Shown one piece after another: positions 35,220 through 42,226 of a stretch of DNA of 64,000 nucleotides. Position numbers and translations under genes: made by a program. The DNA is taken from the NCBI GenBank assembly GCA_030431255.1, contig JAUIJL010000021.1:62001-126000 (forward strand), in the 5' to 3' direction. Source of the DNA: Thermoanaerobaculia bacterium. GTDB lineage: Bacteria; Acidobacteriota; Thermoanaerobaculia; Multivoradales; J023. Position 1 is the stretch's first letter. Each line of letters begins with the position of its first letter. The notes under the pieces are model-generated. The model saw nothing but the letters and a program-made list of their open reading frames with translations, had not been told where the DNA came from and did no database searches.

Positions 35220-35561
35220 GGTGGTCCTTTCGTCGAGATCAATCCATGGTCTAAGCATGCCGAGCGCAGCGCGGGCTCGCCAGTGTCGGTCGTCATGGAT
35301 TCGATCTGACATTTGTCATGCCCAGTGGGTTCACCTCGGACGAAACCCGGGCGAGGAGAATTGCCCTCCCAGGGAGCTCTTCCCGTCGGGAATATGGGAG
35401 GACGCAAGAGAGAAACCTTTGGTATCGAGGAAATTGGGGATCCAGAGCCGGCACAGGTCTTGATACAGTGTAGGAAAAGCTTAGATTTCATCGGAGGACC
35501 GGCCCGTAGACTTTTTTCGAGTCGGGCTTCCAACCTGTCCGACACCTCCAAGGAGAGCACT
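35220..35561. other. Divergent region between the ABC operon and the dodecin gene
   Basis: 342 bp with no credible gene. It must hold the promoters for both directions. It contains TGACATTTGTCATG (an imperfect palindrome near 35308-35321) and a plausible sigma-70 promoter for dodecin, TTGATA (35460-35465), 16 bp, TAGATT (35482-35487). Confidence 0.5.
35460..35487 (+). promoter_or_regulatory. Possible sigma-70 promoter of the dodecin gene
   Basis: TTGATA and TAGATT hexamers separated by 16 bp, about 75 bp before the dodecin ATG. Each hexamer differs by two bases from consensus. Confidence 0.35.
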
Positions 35562-35765
35562 ATGTCTGTAGCTAAGGTCACTGAGATCACTTCCTCTTCC
35601 CCCGAGAGCTTTCAAGACGCGATCGAAAAAGGAATCGCCCGCGCGTCGAAAACCATCCGCAACATCACCGGTGCTTGGGTTCAGGAAGAAAAGATTGTGG
35701 TGGAAGGCGGACGGGTGACGGAATATCGGGTGAATATGAAAGTCACCTTCCTGCTGGAAGACTGA
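35562..35765 (+). CDS. Dodecin, flavin-binding/storage protein
   Basis: A 67-residue protein, the usual dodecin length. It matches MSVAKVTEI at the start, the helix SFQDAIEKGIARASKTI, the flavin-stacking Trp in NITGAWVQE and the closing strand EYRVNMKVTFLLE. The position that is Gln in archaeal dodecin is Arg here (EYRV). Dodecins form hollow 12-mers that bind flavins or related cofactors. AAGGAG lies 6 nt before the ATG, and a very strong terminator follows, so it is a single-gene transcript. Confidence 0.95.
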   Translation: MSVAKVTEITSSSPESFQDAIEKGIARASKTIRNITGAWVQEEKIVVEGGRVTEYRVNMKVTFLLED

Positions 35766-35790
35766 TCCCCGGGGTATCCGTCCGCTTGGG

Positions 35791-35836
35791 CGGTCATGAG
35801 AAAAGGCGGCTTTCGAGCCGCCTTTTCTCATGACCG
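35791..35836 (+). terminator. Very stable terminator after dodecin
   Basis: A perfect 21-bp stem (CGGTCATGAGAAAAGGCGGCT and its complement) closed by a TTCG loop, starting 25 bp after the dodecin stop. The 3' arm carries the TTTT that would act as the U-tract of a shorter inner hairpin AGGCGGCT-TTCG-AGCCGCCTTTT. Confidence 0.88.
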
Positions 35837-36017
35837 TAGAATGGTGAACCGGGCGCCGTGGCCGGTCGTGGGTTCTTTTCGCAAACGAACGCAAACGTCC
35901 CAATTGCGGACAAGATCGTGCAGGTGGTGGTCCCAGAGCATGGAAGAAAGCGGGGCCTAGCCGGCATAGACATTGCTGTTTCAATGGGCTCGAACGACGG
36001 ATACCGAAAGAGAGCTT

Positions 36018-38444
36018 ATGAGCCATTGGATTCACGACTTCCGCCTCGCCTGCCGCAGTCTGAGAAAACGCCCCGGTTTGACCGTGATCGCCGTCTTGAC
36101 CCTAGCCCTGGGGGTCGGCGCGAATACGGCGATTTTCAGTGTGGTGCACGGTGTCTTGTTGCGTCCATTGGGTTTTGCCGCGGAGTCGGAGCTCTTCGCC
36201 ATGACGGCGATTTCCCAGACCGAAGGGGAGTCTCGGCCGGGCAGCTCGATCCGGGATTTCGACTTCTATCGCGCTCACCAACAATCCTTCGAGCAGATCA
36301 GCTTCTTCGGTTGGAATTCCATGACCTTGGAGGAACCGGGGCTGGTGCAGCAGCTCGAGGGCGTCTACATCGACGCCGGCCTTTTCGACCTGCTCGGAAT
36401 CACGCCGCTGGCCGGCCGCTCGCTCTCGGCTGAAGACGCGCCGGCGGGAGCTCGAGGACACGCGGCTCTGATCAGCTCGGACCTTTGGCAGCGGGTTTGG
36501 GGCGGAGATCCGGGCATTGTGGGGCAGAGCGTTCGAATTGACGGCCGTGCGGTACAAATCGCCGGTGTGATCGACTCAGCGGCCGCCTTGCCGAGCCGCA
36601 GCGCGGAGATTTGGGTGCCCGTGGGGGTCGGCGAGGCCTTGCCGATGCGCTTCGGGCCGGAAGAGCGGGATTTTTTGGTGGTGGGCCGCCTGGCGAAAGG
36701 GCTGTCCGTAGCCCGTGCGGACGAAGAGATGAAGGCATTGGCGGCTACTCTGGGTGAGAACTACCCGGCGACCAATGGAGATTGGAGCCTCGTGGTCGAG
36801 CCCTTGCGCCGACATTTGGTCGGCGAGTCCGAGCGACCGATTTTGATCGCTTTCGGCGCGGTGTTTTTGGTGCTCATGATCGCTTGCGCCAATATCGCCC
36901 ATCTGCTGCTGGTGCGGGCGAGCGGACGGGAGAGGGAGATGGCGGTCCGGGCCGCGTTGGGAGCCCGGCGTGCGGATTTGGCCCGCCAGACATTGGTGGA
37001 AGGCCTGGTCTTGGGCGTGTTGGGAGGCTCGGTGGGAATGCTCGCAGCCCTTTGGATGCACGACCTCCTCATGCTCATGGATCCTGGTGTGCTGCCCCGG
37101 GCGGAATTCGTCAGGGTCGACGGCACGGTCCTCGGATTCGGCCTGCTGGCCTCTTTGGTGACCGGTTTGGCCTGTGCGGCGGTACCGGCTTGGCGCAGCG
37201 CGTCGACCATGGCGGTCGCGTTGCGAGTGGGTAGCGCTCGTTCGGTGGAAGGCCGGGGAGGGCCGTGGCGGAGCATCTTATTGGCGGCTGAGGTGGGATT
37301 GGCCCTCGTGCTCCTGGCCGGTGCGGGATTGCTGATCCGGGCGCTCCATGAGCTCGATCAAGTCGACCCGGGCTTTCGGCCGGAGCAGGTCTATACCTCT
37401 CATTTCGTCTTGGACGACAGCGCCTACGATCCCCCGGCTCCGCGGGTTGTTTTCTTCGATCGGCTGAGGCGGGAGGTCGCGGCGATTCCCGGAGTGGAGT
37501 CCGCGGCGCTGACCACCACGCCCCCGGTGCCGGATACCGGCATCATCATCGATGTTCCCTATCGCTCCACGGACGATCCACCCCTGGACGCTGAGTCGAG
37601 TCGGCGAGCTGCGTTTCGGGTGGTGAGCCCGGGATATTTCAGCACGGTGGGCATGCCACAGGTGGCTGGGCGAGACTTCACGGGTTTCGATGATGCGAAA
37701 ACCCCCGAGGTGGTCATCGTCAATCAAACCTTGGCCCGGCGCCTGTGGGGAGACGAGCCTTCGGCGGTGGGGCGTCGGCTCGAAATCTTTTTCGGTCACG
37801 CCTACGAGCTCGAGGTGGTGGGGGTGGTTGGCGATACTCGATTCAACGGCTTGCACGCGGCTCCTCGGCCCGCGCTTTTCTTACCCCATAGGCAGATGCC
37901 GTTCCGGGGCATGGCGGTGGTGGCTAGAACCTCCATGGGCGGCGCCGTGTTCGCGGATCACTTGCGTCGGGTCTCCACCCAGCTCGATCCGCTGTTGCCT
38001 CCGGGGGAGGTGAGATCCCTCGAGGAGAGATTGCAGAGCTCCGTGGGTTTGGAGAGGTTCTTCGGTTTTCTGCTCGGTGCCTTCGCCCTGGTCGCTCTCT
38101 TGCTGGCCGCCGCCGGTATCTATGGTGTGTTTTCCTATTCGGTGAGCCGGAGAACGCGGGAAATCGGTGTGCGCATGGCCCTGGGCGCCAAGGCGAGCCA
38201 GGTGGCGAGCTCGGTGGTCAAACAGGGGTTGGTGGTGGCTTTGGGAGGTGTCGCGGCCGGCTGTGTCGGCGCGGCCCTGTTGAGCCGCGCGTTGACTCGG
38301 GCATTTGAAGGCGTCGGCGAATTGGATTTTGTGATGTTGGGGGGAGTGGGGCTCCTATTGGCGCTGGTGGCGGCCGTATCCTGTTGGGTTCCGGCCTTAC
38401 GCGCCGGCCGCGTACAGCCGAGCTCAGCGCTGCGCAGCGAGTGA
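36018..38444 (+). CDS. ADOP-family (MacB/FtsX-like) ABC permease
   Basis: An 808-residue protein with the duplicated FtsX-MacB plan: N-terminal helix (LTVIAVLTLALGVGANTAIF), a MacB-type periplasmic core domain, three helices (about 280-400: LIAFGAVFLVLMIACANIAH), a second core domain and three C-terminal helices (FGFLLGAFALVALLLAAAGI). This is the acidobacterial duplicated orphan permease layout. The cognate ATPase is not adjacent, as usual for the family. ATG 36018 is chosen for the typical ADOP beginning; the frame is open upstream. Confidence 0.92.
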   Translation: MSHWIHDFRLACRSLRKRPGLTVIAVLTLALGVGANTAIFSVVHGVLLRPLGFAAESELFAMTAISQTEGESRPGSSIRDFDFYRAHQQSFEQISFFGWNSMTLEEPGLVQQLEGVYIDAGLFDLLGITPLAGRSLSAEDAPAGARGHAALISSDLWQRVWGGDPGIVGQSVRIDGRAVQIAGVIDSAAALPSRSAEIWVPVGVGEALPMRFGPEERDFLVVGRLAKGLSVARADEEMKALAATLGENYPATNGDWSLVVEPLRRHLVGESERPILIAFGAVFLVLMIACANIAHLLLVRASGREREMAVRAALGARRADLARQTLVEGLVLGVLGGSVGMLAALWMHDLLMLMDPGVLPRAEFVRVDGTVLGFGLLASLVTGLACAAVPAWRSASTMAVALRVGSARSVEGRGGPWRSILLAAEVGLALVLLAGAGLLIRALHELDQVDPGFRPEQVYTSHFVLDDSAYDPPAPRVVFFDRLRREVAAIPGVESAALTTTPPVPDTGIIIDVPYRSTDDPPLDAESSRRAAFRVVSPGYFSTVGMPQVAGRDFTGFDDAKTPEVVIVNQTLARRLWGDEPSAVGRRLEIFFGHAYELEVVGVVGDTRFNGLHAAPRPALFLPHRQMPFRGMAVVARTSMGGAVFADHLRRVSTQLDPLLPPGEVRSLEERLQSSVGLERFFGFLLGAFALVALLLAAAGIYGVFSYSVSRRTREIGVRMALGAKASQVASSVVKQGLVVALGGVAAGCVGAALLSRALTRAFEGVGELDFVMLGGVGLLLALVAAVSCWVPALRAGRVQPSSALRSE

Positions 38445-38467
38445 GGGCCGATGCTAAGATTCGCGGC

Positions 38468-39616
38468 ATGTCGAATCCTGCCGAGCCGGGGATGCCGTCG
38501 CCCGAGGTGAGCGGGTCCGAATCGCCCTCTGCGAAGCAGCGTTGGATCGTCCGAGCCGGCTGGGCTCTCTTTGTCGTCGTCGCCGGCTTGCGGCTGGTGT
38601 ATTGCCTCCAGCTGCCGGTCAATACCATCGACATCCTCCGTCATGGAATCTACGCGCTCGAGGTCTTCGATAAAGGATTCGCCGCGGTCGATCTGCCGCT
38701 GAAACAGATCCACCCGGCCTACCGTGAGGTGGCTTGGAGCTGGTATCCCTTCAACTACCCGGTGATGATCCTGGTTTTCGACCTGATCGTCATGGGGATC
38801 TGGCCCACCTTTTTCGCCTTCAAAGCCGCCCTAACCCTGGTAGATCTGCTCACCGCCGGCTTGATTTGGAAATGGACCCGAAGCGGAGGTTGGGCGTTGG
38901 CCTATTGGGCCCTGCCGTCGGCCATCTGGTGGACGTCCCACGAAGGGCAGCTCGACGGCCTCCAGAATCTACCGATCATGGCCGCTCTCCTTTTGCTCAG
39001 GACCCGCCCGGGCTGGGCCTGGGCCTGTGTGGCCCTTGCCGTGCAATGCAAATTATTTGCGATCTTCATCGTGCCCTACTTTCTGATCAAAAGCCGCCCG
39101 TTTAAAGACCGTCGACGCCTCGTCGCAAGCTTTGCGGGCGCCTTGGCGGGATGCCTACCGATGGTCGTCGCCGTGTTTTTGTACTCGCCGATTCGGAATC
39201 TTTGGTTCAGCAAAGGGCTCACCTACAATCCCTACTTTTGGGATTTCACCGCCCGCCACATGTTTCTTTGGAATCCGGAATGGTTGGTGCTGAGCAATCA
39301 AATCCTTTCCTATGGATTGCTGGTGTCACTGGCGTTTTTGATCTTTCGTCGGTGGGACCCGGCTCTGCCGGCGCCTTTCATGTTCCTGGCGGCGCTCAAG
39401 CTGTCGACCCAGGGCCAATTTTGGTACCTCCTGGTGCTGCCGGCCCTGATGATGCCCATCAAAGGCCGGAGGCGGGTCTGGCTTTTTGCCGCCCTGCCGC
39501 TGCTCGACCTGAGGTCCATGGTCCAAATCGTCCTCGGTCCGTTCGGCTACCAGGTGGGTGACCATTTCGGATCCCTTACCGCGCTGACCCCGCTGTTCAT
39601 CGCTCCCCCGATTTAA
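38468..39616 (+). CDS. Multi-pass membrane glycosyltransferase-like protein (GT-C type)
   Basis: A 382-residue polytopic protein with about nine helices (WALFVVVAGLRLVYCL, VMILVFDLIVMGIWPTFF, LVASFAGALAGCLPMVVAVF and others). Short polar loops between the helices, with motifs NTIDILRHG and WSWYPFNYP, resemble polyprenol-phosphate-dependent mannosyl- or glucosyltransferases. The exact donor and acceptor cannot be told. It starts 23 bp after the ADOP gene, so may be cotranscribed. It is followed by the 38-bp repeat array. Confidence 0.7.
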   Translation: MSNPAEPGMPSPEVSGSESPSAKQRWIVRAGWALFVVVAGLRLVYCLQLPVNTIDILRHGIYALEVFDKGFAAVDLPLKQIHPAYREVAWSWYPFNYPVMILVFDLIVMGIWPTFFAFKAALTLVDLLTAGLIWKWTRSGGWALAYWALPSAIWWTSHEGQLDGLQNLPIMAALLLLRTRPGWAWACVALAVQCKLFAIFIVPYFLIKSRPFKDRRRLVASFAGALAGCLPMVVAVFLYSPIRNLWFSKGLTYNPYFWDFTARHMFLWNPEWLVLSNQILSYGLLVSLAFLIFRRWDPALPAPFMFLAALKLSTQGQFWYLLVLPALMMPIKGRRRVWLFAALPLLDLRSMVQIVLGPFGYQVGDHFGSLTALTPLFIAPPI

Positions 39617-39621
39617 CACCC

Positions 39622-39744
39622 TACGTTCGGAATACGAGGGCGATCACAAGGATCGCCTCTACGTTCGGAATAGAAGGGCGATCACAAAGATCGCCCCTAC
39701 GTTCGGAATACGAGGGCGATCACAAGGATCGCCCCTACGTTCGG
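39622..39744. repeat. Three 38-bp tandem repeats, each with an ACAAG-loop hairpin
   Basis: Three copies of a 38-bp unit (39622-39659, 39660-39697, 39698-39735) plus nine bases of a fourth. Each unit contains GGGCGATC-ACAAG-GATCGCCC followed by CTACG, with a few substitutions. Related elements are at 51316-51430 and 47255-47275. Probably a dispersed palindromic repeat family; it may also end transcription of the upstream gene. Confidence 0.9.
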
Positions 39745-39768
39745 AGCACATACGAATCATGAGACAGC

Positions 39769-39794
39769 AAAAAGCCCGGGCATGCCCGGGCTTT
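39769..39794 (-). terminator. Terminator of the IPTL-CTERM-like gene
   Basis: On the minus strand the palindrome AAAGCCCGGGCATGCCCGGG-CTTT is followed by TT, giving a five-T run. It lies 28 bp after the stop of the gene at 39822. Confidence 0.8.
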
Positions 39795-39821
39795 GAGACC
39801 TATCCGTGTTGCCGCCGAGAA

Positions 39822-40580
39822 TCAGCTCTGGCGACGGATGGCGACGGCTCCAAGGGTCACGAGCAAGAGAGCCAAGGCGCCGAGGCCCAGAGTGCGCAGG
39901 GTCGGAACCTCGATCACCGGCACGGCGGCCGGGCCGCTGGTCAAGAAGCCGCCGTTCGGAGCACAATCGGTGGGCTCGGGCCCGGTGCCGATCACCGTGG
40001 CGGTATTGAGGAACCCATCGTCGCCGAGCAACGCCAGCGGCACGGTGATGCTGACGGAGTTGGAGGTGAAGGTGGCGTCGACGTTGCCGACCGGGCCGTT
40101 CGCGAGGTCCACCAGGAGCATTTGGCCGCTGCCGTCCGTGTAGGTACCGAGGTCGACCAAGAATTCCACACCAAGATTCGTGGTCATCGGGCAGAAGAAA
40201 TCCGAAATGGGAGAGGATCCGGTTCCATTGTCCTGATCGAGATCCATTTCAAGCAAGCCGACCAGAGCGTCGGCCATGCCGGAGTCGGCGGGCGTGATGT
40301 TGCCGTCGAAGGTCATGCCGAGCAGCAAGTTGGTGCCCGAGCCGTCGATGAAGGCGGAGAATTGGGTGAGGTCGTGTTGGGGAGATAGGCCGCCGAAGGT
40401 GTCACCGACCGGATCATCCACCGAGCCTTGGGGGGCGCCGCCGCCCAAAGTGGGAGGCTCGGCGGGAGTTTCACGGGGTTGCCACTGGCTCGGCGCATGA
40501 GGGTTGGCCATGGCGACCGGGGCGAGGATCAAAGAGGCGACGAGAATCGACGCAAAGGTTGCAAATTTAGAAGCTTTCAT
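39822..40580 (-). CDS. Secreted protein with IPTL-CTERM-like sorting tail
   Basis: A 252-residue protein with signal peptide (ATFASILVASLILAPVAMA) from ATG 40580. An upstream extension of 36 codons has no ribosome site. The mature part is Gly/Asp/Thr-rich. The C-terminus VPTL-x4-GLGALALLLVTLGAVAIRRQS has the Pro-Thr-Leu motif, a membrane helix and a basic tail, as in the IPTL-CTERM/PEP-CTERM family of exosortase-type substrates. No exosortase gene is in the window. The function of the main domain is unknown. Confidence 0.82.
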   Translation of the reverse strand: MKASKFATFASILVASLILAPVAMANPHAPSQWQPRETPAEPPTLGGGAPQGSVDDPVGDTFGGLSPQHDLTQFSAFIDGSGTNLLLGMTFDGNITPADSGMADALVGLLEMDLDQDNGTGSSPISDFFCPMTTNLGVEFLVDLGTYTDGSGQMLLVDLANGPVGNVDATFTSNSVSITVPLALLGDDGFLNTATVIGTGPEPTDCAPNGGFLTSGPAAVPVIEVPTLRTLGLGALALLLVTLGAVAIRRQS

Positions 40581-40836
40581 TTCTTTTCTCTGAGGTTTCC
40601 CTGAAACGAGGCCTCGTTTCCGAGACGAGGTTCTTTGAGGTGGGTTTTGGGGCTCTTGGTTCGTCCGGAGCAGTCGGCTCCGATTCAACGAGGTGTCGCT
40701 AAATTATGCCATGTCTCTGTTTGTGGGGGCAAGCCTCTCCCCCAGGTCCGTCTGATGACGATATCAGCGGTCGATCGCTGGGGACGGATGGTGGATGCTG
40801 AGGGGCGCACGGATGCGTGGTGGGGGTCCAGGGGGT
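40581..40836. other. Intergenic region before the phe attenuator
   Basis: About 256 bp between the divergent IPTL-CTERM-like gene and the phe promoter. I see no gene. It contains the minus-strand promoter region of the secreted protein, not resolved further, and a purine-rich stretch near 40720-40800. Confidence 0.5.
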
Positions 40837-40866
40837 TTGACGTCGACCGACGGGGCCTGCTAATTT
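40837..40866 (+). promoter_or_regulatory. Candidate promoter of the pheST operon
   Basis: TTGACG, 18 bp, then TAATTT preceded by TGC (an extended -10). Transcription would start a few bases before the leader peptide ATG at 40876, which has no ribosome site, so the leader would be made nearly leaderless if this is the promoter used. Confidence 0.45.
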
Positions 40867-40875
40867 CAGCCCATC

Positions 40876-40944
40876 ATGGACCGCAGACTTCCTACCTACC
40901 GATTTTTTGCTTTCTTTAGCCGCTCCACGAACGCGACTCGGTAG
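40876..40944 (+). CDS. Phenylalanine-rich leader peptide (pheST attenuator)
   Basis: A 22-codon frame, MDRRLPTYRFFAFFSRSTNA + TR, with four Phe among codons 10-14 (FFAFF), 157 bp before pheS. The mRNA can fold with CCTACCGA (40895-40902) pairing to TCGGTAGG (40938-40945), bracketing the Phe codons, and an intrinsic terminator follows. This is the logic of pheM/pheL leaders: ribosome stalling at Phe codons under shortage opens the first stem and favours an antiterminator. The peptide sequence itself need not matter. Confidence 0.75.
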   Translation: MDRRLPTYRFFAFFSRSTNATR

Positions 40945-40967
40945 GATTACCACATCGGAATCACCAG

Positions 40968-40994
40968 AGGCGCGCCCCACCGGACGCGCCTTTT
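40968..40994 (+). terminator. pheST attenuator hairpin
   Basis: AGGCGCG and CGCGCCT pair over a ten-base loop and are followed by TTTT, 107 bp before pheS and just after the Phe leader peptide. It would end transcription when charged tRNA-Phe is plentiful. Confidence 0.72.
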
Positions 40995-41100
40995 CTGGAT
41001 TTAGGGCCCTGAGCCATGACCCGCTCGGGTTGCCTTCCCGGCCCGCACAGACCTCAAGGTAGCCAACGGTAGCCGGCCGCCTCGACGGCAGGAGAACCCA

Positions 41101-42126
41101 ATGATCGAAACCCTAGAATCTATGTATCAAGAGGCCAAAGACCGCCTCGACGCCGCCGATTCCACAGAGGCGCTCGAGGATTGGTTCCGTGCTCATCTCG
41201 GCCGTAAGGGCGAGATTCAGCTCATGAGCCGGAAAATGGGCGAGATCGAGCCTGCGGATCGCCCGTTATTCGGTCGTCGGGTGAACGAGGTCAAGCAAAG
41301 CCTGCAAGGGGCATTCGATCTCCGCAGCGCCGACGTCAAACAGCGGGAGATGAACGCCTCCATCGCCCGGGACGCCTTGGACGTCACCCTTCCCGGTCGT
41401 CGTCCACAGCGCGGTGGTCTACATCCTTCGACCCGGGTCATGCGCGATATCTACCGCATCTTCGGCGATATGGGCTTCCAGATCTACCGCAGCTCCGACG
41501 TGGTCACGGATCAAGAGAATTTCGAGTGGCTGAATATGCCGCCGGAGCACCCCGCGCGCGACATGCAGGATACGTTCTACACCACCGACGAGAACGTGCT
41601 CCTGCGGACCCACACCAGCGCGGGGCAGGTGCTGGCCATGCGTGAGTACCACCCGGAGCCGATTCGGGTGATCTTGCCCGGCATGTGCTACCGCAACGAG
41701 CAAATCACCGCCCGGAGCGAGATCCAATTCCACCAAATCGAAGGTTTGGCGGTGGGCCACCACATCACCTTCGCCGATCTCAAGGGCACCTTGACTGAAT
41801 TCGCCAAGAGGTTGTTCGGCGAAAACCGCCAGACCCGCTTCCGTGCCAGCTACTTCCCGTTCACCGAGCCCAGCGCCGAGATGGACGTCAGCTGCTTCCA
41901 ATGTGACGCCAAGGGTTGCCGGCTGTGCAAATACACGGGCTGGCTCGAGATCCTCGGCTGCGGCATGGTGCATCCCGTGGTGTTGGAATACGGCGGTTAC
42001 GATCCCAACGAGTATTCGGGCTTCGCTTTCGGCATGGGACCGGAACGGATCGCCATGCTCAAATACGGCATCGACGACATCCGGTACTTCTGGAGCAGCG
42101 ACCTCCGCTTCCTAGAGCAGTTTTAA
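41101..42126 (+). CDS. pheS: Phenylalanyl-tRNA synthetase alpha chain
   Basis: A 341-residue class II catalytic subunit. N-terminal coiled-coil (1-90), then the core with TRVMRDIYRIFGDMGF, LLRTHTSAGQVLAM, CYRNEQITARSEIQFHQIEG and the C-terminal FGMGPERIAMLKYGIDDIR. A Cys-x2-Cys-x4-Cys-x2-Cys insert (CFQCDAKGCRLC, about 265-276) is a variant seen in many bacterial PheS. GGAG lies 8 nt before ATG 41101. The operon pheS-pheT is under the Phe attenuator upstream. Confidence 0.97.
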   Translation: MIETLESMYQEAKDRLDAADSTEALEDWFRAHLGRKGEIQLMSRKMGEIEPADRPLFGRRVNEVKQSLQGAFDLRSADVKQREMNASIARDALDVTLPGRRPQRGGLHPSTRVMRDIYRIFGDMGFQIYRSSDVVTDQENFEWLNMPPEHPARDMQDTFYTTDENVLLRTHTSAGQVLAMREYHPEPIRVILPGMCYRNEQITARSEIQFHQIEGLAVGHHITFADLKGTLTEFAKRLFGENRQTRFRASYFPFTEPSAEMDVSCFQCDAKGCRLCKYTGWLEILGCGMVHPVVLEYGGYDPNEYSGFAFGMGPERIAMLKYGIDDIRYFWSSDLRFLEQF

Positions 42127-42226
42127 GCGCGAGCACGAATCCGTTGACGAATAGTTCAAGTGCTAGCCACCTAAAGCTAGCCATCAAGCGAGCCGGCGCT
42201 TAGAGCTGGTAGAGAAAGAGCCGAAC

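Noticed and set aside
39622-39744. CRISPR array
   Set aside because: Units are adjacent with no unique spacers, and no cas genes are nearby.
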